37,404 bases of DNA from GBS-DC sp964451985 (GCA_964451985.1 CAYVKB010000018.1:1-37404), one strand, 5' to 3'; counted from the stretch's first letter, positions 7,847-15,834 are shown. A program made the numbers and translations. Notes: generated by a model not told the origin, from the sequence alone.

Positions 7847-8620
7847 ATGACGCGCCGTATGAAGGGGTTTACGCTCATCGAACTGCTGGTGGTCATCGCG
7901 ATTATCGCCATCTTAGCGGCGATTCTGTTCCCTGTGTTCGCTCAAGCCCGTGAGAGTGCGCGTAGTGCGAGCTGTCTCAGCAACTTGCGCCAGTTTGCCT
8001 TAGCGACCTTGCAATATGTACAAGACTACGACGAGGTGTTCCCCCAAAGTGTGTATAGCATGGACAACGTGCTGCTACTACCTGCCACGAACGACCGTGT
8101 GTTCACCGTATTCGATGCCGTGATGCCGTATATGAAGAACATCGATGTCCTCGTATGTCCGTCCAATCGCCCCGGTATCGACTGGCAGGCGATTTTGGCG
8201 ACGATAGGGCTGCGAACTTCGGGCAACTTCCGCTACGCGTCGTATGCGTACAACTTTGCGCTGTTCCAGGATCCCTCGCTGCCGCCTGGCTTGTGGCAGG
8301 ATGACCCGGTAGTGCCGATGGCAGCAGTGCAAGACCCTGTGCATACGATAATGTTTTTCGACTCGGTGTACAAGCATCCTATCGACCCGCTGATTGATCC
8401 CATCTGCCCGCGCCCGCAGTTTATCTTCCACTGGTCAACGTTCCCCGGCGACCCGCGCCACAAGCAAGGCATCAACATCAACTTCGCCGATGGACACGCC
8501 AAATGGTATCACCGCTACGGCAAGATTCCGGGCAGGTCGTTCGAGGGCAATCGTGAGGTGGATACCTATACGCTGCCGTGCGACCTGTCGGGCGTGCCTG
8601 GCGGCGTGGCGAATACCTAA
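7847..8620 (+). CDS. Type II secretion/pseudopilin-like protein, DUF1559, H-X9-DG
   Basis: 257 aa. The prepilin leader MTRRMKG is followed by FTLIELLVVIAIIAILAAI, with cleavage expected between Gly7 and Phe8 and the conserved Glu at mature position 5; one N-terminal hydrophobic helix. The C-terminus carries H-K-Q-G-I-N-I-N-F-A-D-G, the H-X9-DG motif of DUF1559 proteins common in Planctomycetes and Armatimonadota. The start at 7847 is chosen because GAGGTGA lies 5 nt before it; the earlier in-frame GTG is inside that ribosome-binding site. It probably forms or decorates a pseudopilus; its partner machinery is not in the window. It is a single gene, divergent from the GH140-like gene and convergent with the barrel gene. 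Confidence 0.9.
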   Translation: MTRRMKGFTLIELLVVIAIIAILAAILFPVFAQARESARSASCLSNLRQFALATLQYVQDYDEVFPQSVYSMDNVLLLPATNDRVFTVFDAVMPYMKNIDVLVCPSNRPGIDWQAILATIGLRTSGNFRYASYAYNFALFQDPSLPPGLWQDDPVVPMAAVQDPVHTIMFFDSVYKHPIDPLIDPICPRPQFIFHWSTFPGDPRHKQGININFADGHAKWYHRYGKIPGRSFEGNREVDTYTLPCDLSGVPGGVANT

Positions 8621-8628
8621 CTTTTTAG

Positions 8629-8667
8629 GAGCGGTTTACAACCGCGACGCGCGATTGCAAACCGCTC
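8629..8667. terminator. Long hairpin between convergent genes
   Basis: An 18-bp stem with two mismatches (GAGCGGTTT arm) and a 3-base loop, midway between the convergent prepilin and barrel genes. There is no strong T-tract on either strand, so it is either a bidirectional terminator or another dispersed palindrome. Confidence 0.5.
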
Positions 8668-8676
8668 TTGCATCAT

Positions 8677-9357
8677 CTAACGAATCGAGAAGCTTCTCGA
8701 GACCGAGAACCCGACGTCACTTTCGGCGGTGGGATGGAACCACCAAACGCCAAAGTTCCACTCCCCGAAGCGACGCACCAACGCAAGGTTGTAAAGCGTC
8801 GGCTCGCCTTCCATCGTCCCCTGATGGGAGTAGAACATCAGCGCGGTGTCTCGATCGAGACGGTAGTTGGCGGCGATGAAGCCGATGTCGCGTCCGTTGC
8901 GCAGACGTTGCCAGCCCGCCATCAGTGAGAGGTTGCCGTCAGTGCGCACACCCATAAAGTACGCACCCTCTTGTGCTCGGGTATAGGTCGACGAGAAGCC
9001 GTAGCCCGCCAGCAGGCTTACAGGTGTGCGCTCGTCCTGACGCGCCAGCTGGTAGGTAAGCTGTAGCGTGGCGCGCTCGCCGTAATGCGAATAGCCTATG
9101 CCTAAGTCAAATCGGTCGGTCACACCTGTCTTGAGAAAGGTACGGAATCGGTTCTCCTCTGATGCACCCGAACCGATGGTGAACCAGTTCAGTTGACCTT
9201 TGGGCACGGTCAGCTCGGCAAAGCCGACTTCCACATCGCTGCGCTGCTGCGATTGAATCACCACGCAGGCGGGGCAACCGCCCGAACCTTCCTGCGCAAA
9301 ACCGAATGCTGCGATGCTCAGTGCAATCGCGCCAATAAAAAGTTTTCCAAATTTCAT
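8677..9357 (-). CDS. Predicted outer-membrane beta-barrel protein
   Basis: 226 aa with a signal peptide MKFGKLFIGAIALSIAAFGFA. The start at 9357 has AGGAGG 5 nt upstream; longer frames add a non-signal extension. After a short CPAC-containing segment, the rest alternates polar and hydrophobic residues in strand-like blocks (FDLGIGYSHYG, LQLTYQLA, VSLLAGYGFSS, LSLMAGWQRL, FIAANYRL, FGVWWFHP), as in small outer-membrane barrels. The CPAC pair near the mature N-terminus is unusual and could form a disulfide or bind a metal. I do not recognise a named family. It supports a diderm envelope. Confidence 0.65.
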   Translation of the reverse strand: MKFGKLFIGAIALSIAAFGFAQEGSGGCPACVVIQSQQRSDVEVGFAELTVPKGQLNWFTIGSGASEENRFRTFLKTGVTDRFDLGIGYSHYGERATLQLTYQLARQDERTPVSLLAGYGFSSTYTRAQEGAYFMGVRTDGNLSLMAGWQRLRNGRDIGFIAANYRLDRDTALMFYSHQGTMEGEPTLYNLALVRRFGEWNFGVWWFHPTAESDVGFSVSRSFSIR

Positions 9358-9386
9358 AGTCGCCTCCTGTGTTGAGTTTTTGTGGT

Positions 9387-9517
9387 TTGGGCATCTCGCC
9401 CAAGCAAAGCCGTTCACGGACGGGACGCCCGCGTGCTACGATTTAGAAATGTTAACCCGACGGTGGAATACCGTTGTACCAAGTAAGGGATTACACGGAC
9501 AGAACTATCCGTGCTAC
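9387..9517. repeat. Cluster of three small palindromes (REP-like)
   Basis: In the 9358-9523 gap: TTGGGC-ATCTC-GCCCAA (9387-9403), CGGG-ACG-CCCG (9421-9431) and CACGGA...TCCGTG (9494-9513). The second and third are each followed by GTGCTAC. The ATCTC-loop hairpin recurs at 25-39. No gene is seen in this gap. Confidence 0.5.
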
Positions 9518-9523
9518 AGGCTC

Positions 9524-9931
9524 TCAACACAGGGGCGGCGCACGGGGCGCAGAAGGTTCCAGAGGAGGAGAATGATTGCGAATAGTGGGCAAGCCGATTG
9601 TGGGCAGTAGGGTGTGCTGCCGGCTCAACTCGTCGAGCGCGGGCGCATCGACAATCCAGTCAGGGCTGTCCAGCAGGATTTTGGAAGCCAAAGCAGGTGG
9701 CTGTGCCCTTGCACGCTCCAACTGGCACCCCGAACAATCGGTACAGGGCGCGCCCGACTCGGAGCAACACGATGCTGCCGTTTCCTGACAGCAAGCGCGC
9801 TCTACGGTCTCGCGCTTGCTGCAGCACTGTAGGCTGAGGTGACCCGCGCACGCGCAGGCATACGCCCACGCCATCCCCAACGGCGTCAGCGCAAACCATA
9901 ACGCCCACAGCGCAAGCCCATAACGGCGCAT
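9524..9931 (-). CDS. Cysteine-rich secreted or membrane-anchored protein
   Basis: 135 aa. A hydrophobic N-terminal segment (about 4-24) acts as signal or anchor, followed by a Cys block at about 26-69 containing CxC, three CC pairs and CxxCxxC, 11 cysteines in all, with one more as the last residue. The C-terminal part is Pro-rich (SPPLEPSAPRAPP). This layout recalls small periplasmic metal-binding proteins such as the DUF2946 group, but I cannot assign a family. The start at 9931 is chosen because the hydrophobic leader begins there and the -10 box ends 6 nt before it; the longer frame would run into the divergent MFS gene. A metal-binding or metal-stress role is inference. Confidence 0.6.
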   Translation of the reverse strand: MRRYGLALWALWFALTPLGMAWAYACACAGHLSLQCCSKRETVERACCQETAASCCSESGAPCTDCSGCQLERARAQPPALASKILLDSPDWIVDAPALDELSRQHTLLPTIGLPTIRNHSPPLEPSAPRAPPLC

Positions 9932-9937
9932 ACAGGA

Positions 9938-9945
9938 AGTATACC
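9938..9945 (-). promoter_or_regulatory. GG-extended -10 of the cysteine-rich gene
   Basis: GGTATACT on the minus strand, ending 6 nt before the ATG at 9931 (leaderless arrangement). The TATA core is palindromic and lies only a few bases before the divergent MFS start at 9950, so one site may serve or regulate both directions. Confidence 0.5.
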
Positions 9946-9949
9946 ACAC

Positions 9950-11176
9950 TTGTCGAACGCTACGCCTATGCACGAGGCTCCGCCCGCGCGATTCCCAGTG
10001 GCGCGCACACTCTTGCTCGGCGCGATGTTCATGGGCATAGGCATGACCTTGCCGATTTTCAACCACTTCGTTCCCATCTTTCTGCGGGAATTCGCGCTCA
10101 GCGCAACGTTGGTTACCTTTGTCCTCACTTGGGACAACTATATCAATATGTTTATGCAGCCTATCGTGGGGCAGCTATCAGACAACACGCGCACGCGGCT
10201 GGGCAGGCGCAAGCCGTGGGTGATGACGGGCGCACCGATTGCGATGCTGGCATTTTTGTTTGTGCCCCATTCCGCCACGGCGCTGGGTATTATGGCAGCG
10301 ATTTTCTTCACGAACTTCGGCAACGCGCTCATCCGCTCACCGGGCGTCGCGCTCATTGGCGATTTGTACCCCTCCAACCAGCGCAGCCTCGCAAACGGGA
10401 TTATCAACCTCATGCTGGGCGTGGGCGCAGCGCTGGCGTACTTTGGCGGGGGCGTGTTGTACGGGCAGTTCGGGCGGTATGCACCGTTTATATTCGGAAG
10501 TAGCGTGATGGCGCTCGCGCTCCTCATCGCTTATTTTTTTGTCCATGAGCCGAAAAAACCTCTGTACGAGCCTGAAGAGAAGGAAGCAGGGCTACTGGAA
10601 AGCGTGCGCGCCCTGATACGCGCCCGCAACTTCAATATGCTTTGGATGCTGGGCGCGATTCTGAGCTGGTTTATGGGCTTTACGGCGCTGGAGGCGTTGC
10701 TCTCGCTGATTGGCAAAGAGGCACTGGGCATTCCACCCGACCAGATGGGTCAGCTGGTTGCGCTGTTGCCTGCGGCGTTCATCCTGTGCGCCCTACCCAG
10801 CGGAATCCTCGCCACACGCTTTGGGCGAAAACCCGTGATTCTGTTCGGAATCATGGGCTTGATGGGCATGCTACTGTATGGCTACTTCGTGCAGTCGCTG
10901 CCAATGATGATGGGCTTTCTAATCCCTGCAGGGGCGTTCTGGGCGTTGATAAATGTGAACTCGTTGCCAGCGCTGTACGACACCGCGCCCACCCTCCGCG
11001 CAGGGATTATCACCGGGCTGTATTACATGGCGTCGAACCTCTCTGCAGTGTTGGGACCGCAACTCGCGGGCGTGCTGGTAGACCTTACAGGCGACAATTA
11101 CCGAAATGTTTTTCTATACGGCGCGTTCTTTATGGCGATAGCAGGGGTGTGTATGGCGAGAGTGCGGGTACGATAA
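9950..11176 (+). CDS. MFS transporter, sugar-type (GPH/SLC45-like)
   Basis: 408 aa, about 12 transmembrane helices in two bundles separated by a charged loop (FVHEPKKPLYEPEEKEAG, near 200). The loop 2-3 signature DNTRTRLGRRKPW (about 79-91) is typical of sugar-cation symporters of the SLC45/GPH type. The start is taken as TTG at 9950, which has AGGAAG upstream; the ATG six codons later (9968) is an equally possible start. Located between the cysteine-rich gene and an alcohol dehydrogenase gene, it may import a sugar or polyol, but the substrate cannot be read from the sequence. Confidence 0.85.
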   Translation: MSNATPMHEAPPARFPVARTLLLGAMFMGIGMTLPIFNHFVPIFLREFALSATLVTFVLTWDNYINMFMQPIVGQLSDNTRTRLGRRKPWVMTGAPIAMLAFLFVPHSATALGIMAAIFFTNFGNALIRSPGVALIGDLYPSNQRSLANGIINLMLGVGAALAYFGGGVLYGQFGRYAPFIFGSSVMALALLIAYFFVHEPKKPLYEPEEKEAGLLESVRALIRARNFNMLWMLGAILSWFMGFTALEALLSLIGKEALGIPPDQMGQLVALLPAAFILCALPSGILATRFGRKPVILFGIMGLMGMLLYGYFVQSLPMMMGFLIPAGAFWALINVNSLPALYDTAPTLRAGIITGLYYMASNLSAVLGPQLAGVLVDLTGDNYRNVFLYGAFFMAIAGVCMARVRVR

Positions 11177-11294
11177 TCGCTACTACTCCGCCGCCAAGAC
11201 GCGCATCGACAAGTTCCGAAATTTCTATCTGTTGCAGAGTTTCATCCGGCTTTCTCCAAAGCGTGTGGCTTTCAAGTTGCCCAATTTTACTACA

Positions 11295-11302
11295 GGTATA
11301 CT
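11295..11302 (+). promoter_or_regulatory. GG-extended -10 of the alcohol dehydrogenase gene
   Basis: GGTATACT with the box ending 6 nt before the GTG start at 11309. There is no Shine-Dalgarno in the 6-nt spacer TTCTCC, so a leaderless mRNA is predicted. Confidence 0.55.
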
Positions 11303-11308
11303 TTCTCC

Positions 11309-12316
11309 GTGCAAACCCGCGCTTGGAGACTGATGCCGAATCGCGCGTACCAGTGGGAGACTTACGAACTGCCCCCCCTGCAAGCGGGCGAGGTGCTGAT
11401 ACGCCTACGCGCGTGCGGCTTATGTACGGGTGAGGTGATGGACTGGTACACGCTGCGCAAAGCGCCGCTGGTTCCCGGACACGAGTTGGTGGGTGAAGTC
11501 GCGGCGTTAGGCGAGGGCGTGGCGCATCTAAAGATAGGCGACCGTGTAGTGGTGCATCATCACGCGCCGTGTTTGCGATGCGACCTCTGTCGGCGTGGGG
11601 CGTTTATTCACTGCTCTACCTGGCGTGCCACGAAGTTGAATCCGGGCGGGCTGAGCGAATACTTTATTGCGCCTGCGGAGATTGTAAAGGTGGATGTGCT
11701 ACGCATTCCCGAGAGCGTATCGGACGAGCGCGCGGCGTTCACCGAGCCACTGGCATGTGTGGTACGCTCGCTACGCCGTGCGGGCTTTCGGCAGGGCGAT
11801 GCGCTGGCGATTATCGGTATGGGCGTAATGGGGATGCTCCATCTATTGCTGGGGCAGGCGTGGGGCGCACGACGAATTCTGGCGGTGGATAAGCTGCCCC
11901 ACCGCTTGGCGTTCGCCGAGTCGCTGGGCGCAACGCCCCTGCACGCCGATGATGTGCCACATACGCCAGAAACGCAAGCGGAGATTGTGATTGTCGGACC
12001 AGGCAACGAGCCTGCGCTGGAACTTGCGTTTCATCTCGTCGCGCCCGATGGAGCGATTGTCCTGTTCACGCCCGCGCCGCCCGATACGCGCTTCCCCCTG
12101 AACTGGCACGACGCCTACTTCCGCGAGACGCGCCTGATCCCCAGCTACTCCGCCAGCCACTTGGAGATGCGCCAAGCCCTGCTTCAAATCGCTGCGGGCT
12201 TGCCGGTGGAGAAACTGATCACGCATCGCCTGCCGCTGGAGCGCGCGCCGGAAGGCTACGAACTGCTGCGCAAGGCGGAGGCATTGAAAGTTATGGTGTT
12301 GCATTCGGGCGCGTGA
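11309..12316 (+). CDS. Zinc-dependent medium-chain alcohol/polyol dehydrogenase
   Basis: 335 aa, the normal length for zinc MDR enzymes. Catalytic-zinc ligands are Cys39 (in CGLCTGE) and His58-Glu59 (GHE). The structural zinc site is C88-x2-C91-x2-C94-x7-C102. A Rossmann NAD(P) fold begins near 163 with IIGMGVMGMLH. It oxidises an alcohol, polyol or threonine-like substrate; the specificity is unknown. The GTG start at 11309 immediately follows a -10 box. The 3' end overlaps the convergent GerMN gene by 26 bp. Together with the MFS gene upstream it could form a sugar or polyol uptake and oxidation pair. Confidence 0.88.
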   Translation: MQTRAWRLMPNRAYQWETYELPPLQAGEVLIRLRACGLCTGEVMDWYTLRKAPLVPGHELVGEVAALGEGVAHLKIGDRVVVHHHAPCLRCDLCRRGAFIHCSTWRATKLNPGGLSEYFIAPAEIVKVDVLRIPESVSDERAAFTEPLACVVRSLRRAGFRQGDALAIIGMGVMGMLHLLLGQAWGARRILAVDKLPHRLAFAESLGATPLHADDVPHTPETQAEIVIVGPGNEPALELAFHLVAPDGAIVLFTPAPPDTRFPLNWHDAYFRETRLIPSYSASHLEMRQALLQIAAGLPVEKLITHRLPLERAPEGYELLRKAEALKVMVLHSGA

Positions 12317-12818
12317 CGGGCAACGCCAGCGAGAGGTCGATATGCCCGCCCAAGCTCTCGATAGGCTTTCCCTGCACCAGTATTTGCACATGCCGAATGT
12401 TGGGGAAGCTGCCCGCTGTGCTGCTGATGGCATTCACCAGTGCGGCTTCGTCGTCCGAGCCGCCCTCGAAGTTGCTCACCAGCTCCTCCGAGAAATTCAG
12501 TTGCAGAGTTTCGCCCTGTACAGTTGCACTTAGCAGGCGCGCACCCTGTGGGAACACGCCCGACTCGCGGATTAATTTTTCGAATACCTCTTTGTAGGCG
12601 GTTTCGGGATTCTGGATGGCGACAGTTTTGCTCTCGTAAGTCAGCTCGCCCTGTGGGGTTACTTGAGGGATATAGATTTTCGCCTCGCTGGGGGGTTTGG
12701 GCGGTTCGGGCGCGGGCGCAGGGGTCAGACGCAGCCAGATGCCCACGCCAATCGCCAGCGCCGCGATGACGACAAACAAAATGCCCAGCATGCTCTGCAC
12801 GCGCCGCGCTTCGTTCAT
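12291..12818 (-). CDS. Membrane-anchored GerMN-domain protein
   Basis: 175 aa. A short cytoplasmic N-terminus (MNEARRVQSM) is followed by one transmembrane helix (about 11-32), a Pro-rich linker, and a GerMN (spore germination/LpqB N-terminal type) domain at about 50-175, with the typical FEKLIRESGVFPQGARLLSATVQ and INAISSTAGSFPNIRHVQILVQGK-like elements. The ATG at 12818 lies one base after the stop of the FHA gene, so the two are surely co-translated. GerMN domains occur in extracytoplasmic envelope proteins outside spore formers; nothing here suggests sporulation. A partner role in envelope regulation with the FHA protein is inference. Confidence 0.75.
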   Translation of the reverse strand: MNEARRVQSMLGILFVVIAALAIGVGIWLRLTPAPAPEPPKPPSEAKIYIPQVTPQGELTYESKTVAIQNPETAYKEVFEKLIRESGVFPQGARLLSATVQGETLQLNFSEELVSNFEGGSDDEAALVNAISSTAGSFPNIRHVQILVQGKPIESLGGHIDLSLALPVTRPNATP

Positions 12819-12819
12819 C

Positions 12820-13710
12820 TTACGCCTCGTCAGTCGGGTTCGCTTCCGCCTCGGCATCAGGTTCGGTCTCCGTCGAGGGTTGCTCGGCTGGCTCAACAGA
12901 CGCCCACTCGATACGGAACTGCGTCTTGCCCAGCGTTAGTAACACGTCGCTTGGCACTGTAGTCGGCATGTTGGGGGCGACTTTGGTCTCGCCGATAAAG
13001 GTGCCGTTCGTGCTGCCCAGGTCGGTGATGCGCACGTCTGCGCCGACGATTTCGATCACGGCGTGCTGCCCCGATACGTAGGCATCGGGGATTATGATGT
13101 CGTTGCCTGCGCGTCTGCCGATGCGTTGCGGCCGTGTGTAGAGGGGGAAGCGCAGGCTGGGATCGCTCACGCCCACCAGATGTGCCAGCGGCGGGGCAAT
13201 TTCGGCGGCGACGGCGGGCGTCTCGAACCCATCCGGCAGATCCAGCGTCATCGATACACTGCCGAACAGCAACTCCGCGTTCGGAGGCAGGGAGATACGC
13301 TCCGCGCCGACAGGCTGACCGTTTAGCCGCGTGCCGTTCGTACTGCCCAAATCCTGAATATAGGCGCGGTTCTCCTCAATCGTGATGCAGGCATGGCGTC
13401 GGCTGACCGTACCATCGCTAATCAGCACATCGCTGCTGGGGTCGCGTCCAACGATATTCTCGCCCGCTTTCAGCAGGTACTCGCGCCCACTGGAATCGCG
13501 CAGTTTGGGATATGCGCCCGCAGGTTCGGCAGTCTGAGGCACGGTGCTACTGAGCAGAAAACCGCACTCGATGCAATACTGTTCGCCAGGCGGGGTCGTC
13601 TGGAAACAGATGGGACATTGCGCGGGCGTCATCGCCGTCGTCGTTTGAGGCGCAGGCGCAATCGCCACCGTCGCTTCGCTGCCTACCGCTACCGTCGTCT
13701 CGGTCTGCAT
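12820..13710 (-). CDS. Zinc-ribbon protein with two FHA domains
   Basis: 296 aa. After a Thr/Ala-rich start comes a zinc ribbon C32-x2-C35...C46-x2-C49, then FHA domain 1 (about 70-160; GRDPSSDVLISDGTVSRRH and LGSTNGTRLNG) and FHA domain 2 (about 185-275; GRRAGNDIIIPDAYVSGQH and LGSTNGTFIGE), then an acidic tail. Both FHA domains keep the Gly-Arg, Ser-x-x-His and Asn-Gly residues that bind phosphothreonine. No kinase is in the window, so a Ser/Thr kinase elsewhere is implied. The start at 13710 lies 6 nt after its -10 box. It is in an operon with the GerMN gene. Confidence 0.88.
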   Translation of the reverse strand: MQTETTVAVGSEATVAIAPAPQTTTAMTPAQCPICFQTTPPGEQYCIECGFLLSSTVPQTAEPAGAYPKLRDSSGREYLLKAGENIVGRDPSSDVLISDGTVSRRHACITIEENRAYIQDLGSTNGTRLNGQPVGAERISLPPNAELLFGSVSMTLDLPDGFETPAVAAEIAPPLAHLVGVSDPSLRFPLYTRPQRIGRRAGNDIIIPDAYVSGQHAVIEIVGADVRITDLGSTNGTFIGETKVAPNMPTTVPSDVLLTLGKTQFRIEWASVEPAEQPSTETEPDAEAEANPTDEA

Positions 13711-13716
13711 AACTGT

Positions 13717-13736
13717 ATAATACCTGAAGGTATACT
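13717..13736. promoter_or_regulatory. Back-to-back promoters between FHA and Uma2 genes
   Basis: Two GG-extended -10 boxes diverge from a shared palindrome ATACC-TGAA-GGTAT (13720-13733). Minus: GGTATTAT (13717-13724), 6 nt before the FHA ATG. Plus: GGTATACT (13729-13736), 9 nt before the Uma2-like ATG. The intergenic region is only 35 bp, so polymerase cannot occupy both at once. Confidence 0.6.
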
Positions 13737-13745
13737 TCGAAAACG

Positions 13746-14546
13746 ATGGCGATTCAATCAGCTCAACCGACCGCGAAACCGAAACGGCGTAAGCGGCGCG
13801 CCGAGAACTTGCCCGCGCCCGAAACCATTCGCCAAATGCTCGCCGAGCTGGAATCGCTCAAACTGCCCCCCGCAGACGGCGACCGTATGGAAGCGGATTG
13901 GCACGTGGTCAGCATCAGCCTGCTCGATGAAGTGGTGCGTCAATACTTGGGCGAGCCAACCAACTACTTCTGTGGAGGCAATATGTTCATCTACTATAGC
14001 GTCGCGCAGGCAAAGGAGATTGAAGATTACTTGGAAGCCGAAGAGGTGGCGCGTAAGCCCCGCTTCAAAGGACCCGACTTTTTCCTCGTCCAGGATGTGG
14101 ATGGAACCAAACCGCGCGACAGCTGGGTAGTTTGGCAGGAGGACGGCAAGTATCCTGATTTGGTGGTGGAGTTCATCTCCAGCTCCACGCGCGAAAAAGA
14201 TGTCAAGAAGAATGTAAAGTTCTACCGTACAGTGTTCCGCACCCGCGAGTATTTCTGGTTTGACCGGCGCGTGGGCGCGCTGAGGGGCTACCGTCTGACC
14301 AACGGAGGCGATTACGCCGAGATTGCGCCTAACGAGCAGGGCTGGCTCTGGAGCGAAGTCTTGAACGCCTATCTGGGCACGTGGGATGGCAAGCATCGCG
14401 GTAGGCGGTATCGATGGCTTCGGCTGTACGACCCGCAGGGACGCCTAGTGCCCACGGCTCAGGAAGCAGAACGCGAGCGTGCCGAGCAAGCCGAGCGGCG
14501 CGTGGCGGAACTGGAAGCGCAACTCAAACGTCTGCGCGGAGAGTAG
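13746..14546 (+). CDS. Uma2 family (DUF820) PD-(D/E)XK nuclease-like protein
   Basis: 266 aa. The core shows PDFFLVQDVDG (Asp111), PDLVVEFISSSTREKD (Asp138, Glu142) and a Lys-rich KKNVKFY element, followed by REYFWFDR; this is the restriction-endonuclease fold typical of Uma2. The N-terminus has a basic stretch (KPKRRKRR, 11-18), and the C-terminal 30 residues form a charged coiled coil. Uma2 genes are multicopy in Cyanobacteria, Chloroflexi, Deinococcus and Armatimonadota and their role is not settled. The ATG at 13746 lies 9 nt after the -10 box. It is followed, after 65 bp, by the barrel-lipoprotein array. Confidence 0.85.
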   Translation: MAIQSAQPTAKPKRRKRRAENLPAPETIRQMLAELESLKLPPADGDRMEADWHVVSISLLDEVVRQYLGEPTNYFCGGNMFIYYSVAQAKEIEDYLEAEEVARKPRFKGPDFFLVQDVDGTKPRDSWVVWQEDGKYPDLVVEFISSSTREKDVKKNVKFYRTVFRTREYFWFDRRVGALRGYRLTNGGDYAEIAPNEQGWLWSEVLNAYLGTWDGKHRGRRYRWLRLYDPQGRLVPTAQEAERERAEQAERRVAELEAQLKRLRGE

Positions 14547-14611
14547 CAGGAGTTCCCTAATCGCCCGCGAACTAACACGCGGGATTCCCACAGAACATGG
14601 AGGTTAACCGC

Positions 14612-15142
14612 ATGATGAGGACACGCTGGATACGCTGGAGCGCGCTGAGCGCGCTGTTGACTTTGACCGTGATGACCGCTTCGGCGCAGCTGGAAAACGC
14701 CGCCGCGCGACTGCGATTCGGAGCCTATTTCCCGTCGGACACTGACCTGCAAGCCTTCAATAAAACTTGGTTCGCGGTTGGGCTGACCTTCGCCACCGAC
14801 GGCGTCCCACTGTTGGCAAGCAACGCGACCGAGATTAGTGCCGACCTATTCACGCACCAAACGGGCGGCTCGCGCGGCACAATTACCAGCCTGCTGGTCA
14901 CACAGGTCTACGAGCAACCAATCAACAACAGCGACCTGCGCTTGCAACTGCGTATTGGTGCAGGGCTATATGTTGTGGACACGACGGGACCAAGCAAAAA
15001 CATCTTCGGTGGGCGTGTTGGGCTGACGCTCTGGTTCAACGACTTCTACAGCGTGGAGCTGAACTATGACCTGACCGACCGTTTCGGTGCGAATAATGAT
15101 CGCGCGAACGGTTTCTCACTCACGGTCGGCTATCAGTTCTGA
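14612..15142 (+). CDS. Small outer-membrane beta-barrel protein
   Basis: 176 aa. Signal peptide to about residue 25 (LLTLTVMTASAQ). The mature protein has alternating strand segments (LRFGAYFP, WFAVGLTFA, LRLQLRIGAGLYVV, GGRVGLTLWF, YSVELNYDLTDRF) and ends in FSLTVGYQF, with the C-terminal Phe typical of outer-membrane barrels. The start at 14612 is chosen for GGAGG 8 nt upstream; an earlier in-frame ATG at 14597 overlaps that site. The stop overlaps the next gene's ATG (TGATG). No named family recognised. Confidence 0.7.
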   Translation: MMRTRWIRWSALSALLTLTVMTASAQLENAAARLRFGAYFPSDTDLQAFNKTWFAVGLTFATDGVPLLASNATEISADLFTHQTGGSRGTITSLLVTQVYEQPINNSDLRLQLRIGAGLYVVDTTGPSKNIFGGRVGLTLWFNDFYSVELNYDLTDRFGANNDRANGFSLTVGYQF

Positions 15143-15834
15143 TGGGCGCTTGGCGCGTCTGGATGTTGCTCTGGCTCGTTGCAGGCTTGCTGTATGCCTG
15201 TGGCGAGCCTGAATATACGATACAACGCTCCCTACGCACCGGTGAGCATTGGCGCTACACGCTGGAGTTGAAAGGCGAACTGGAGGGCAAAACCGATACG
15301 CTGGAGCTAACCTACACCGACACCGTCCAATCTGTACAGCCCGACGGCAGCGCAATCGTAGAACGCACCCTGCTAACGCCAGAGGCACAACTGAAACTAC
15401 TCCAAGCCAGTGCTGCGCCTTTCGGCGAGCTGAAGCTCAAAACGCGCTGGCAGTTCTTCCCCGACGGCAGAGAGAAACCCCTCGACGAGAACACTTTCGT
15501 GATTGGCGCGTTCACCCACGCCTATCCCGACCGCCCCGTGCGCATCGGTGCCCAGTGGGGTCGCACCGACGGAATCGGCACTCTTCAGGTGAAATACATT
15601 TGCCGATTGGAAGGTGTTGAGACACTGGAAGGGGTGCGCTGCTACAAAATTCATACACAAATCGAGCCGATGCCCGACTCACTGCCCCAAATGCAGGGCG
15701 AAATGACCGTCTATGTGGACGCGGAACACGGCTGGGTACATCAAATTCGAGGTACACTTAACATGCAAGCAGGCGAGCTTGCGGGGGCGTTCCAACTGCT
15801 CCTGCGCGGCGCGCCCTTGGGGGAGCAACGATGA
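15142..15834 (+). CDS. Predicted lipoprotein of unknown function
   Basis: 230 aa. The N-terminal hydrophobic segment ends in LLYACGEP, a plausible lipobox with Cys20 as the lipidated residue. The body is rich in beta-type sequence (WRYTLELKGEL, TLELTYTDTV, MTVYVDAEHGWVHQIRGTLNM), suggesting a substrate- or lipid-binding beta structure. The last third resembles DUF-type proteins that report on reaction products, but I cannot name a family. Its start overlaps the barrel gene's stop by one base and its stop overlaps the next ATG (ATGA), so it is translationally coupled on both sides. Envelope location is inferred. Confidence 0.65.
   Translation: MGAWRVWMLLWLVAGLLYACGEPEYTIQRSLRTGEHWRYTLELKGELEGKTDTLELTYTDTVQSVQPDGSAIVERTLLTPEAQLKLLQASAAPFGELKLKTRWQFFPDGREKPLDENTFVIGAFTHAYPDRPVRIGAQWGRTDGIGTLQVKYICRLEGVETLEGVRCYKIHTQIEPMPDSLPQMQGEMTVYVDAEHGWVHQIRGTLNMQAGELAGAFQLLLRGAPLGEQR

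Noticed and set aside
11177..11296. Minus-strand open stretch with protein-like composition between MFS and alcohol dehydrogenase genes
   Set aside because: No start codon and only about 40 codons; no recognisable domain.
13746..14546. Toxin-antitoxin or restriction system built on the Uma2-like gene
   Set aside because: No methyltransferase, specificity or antitoxin-like gene is adjacent; the neighbours are envelope genes.
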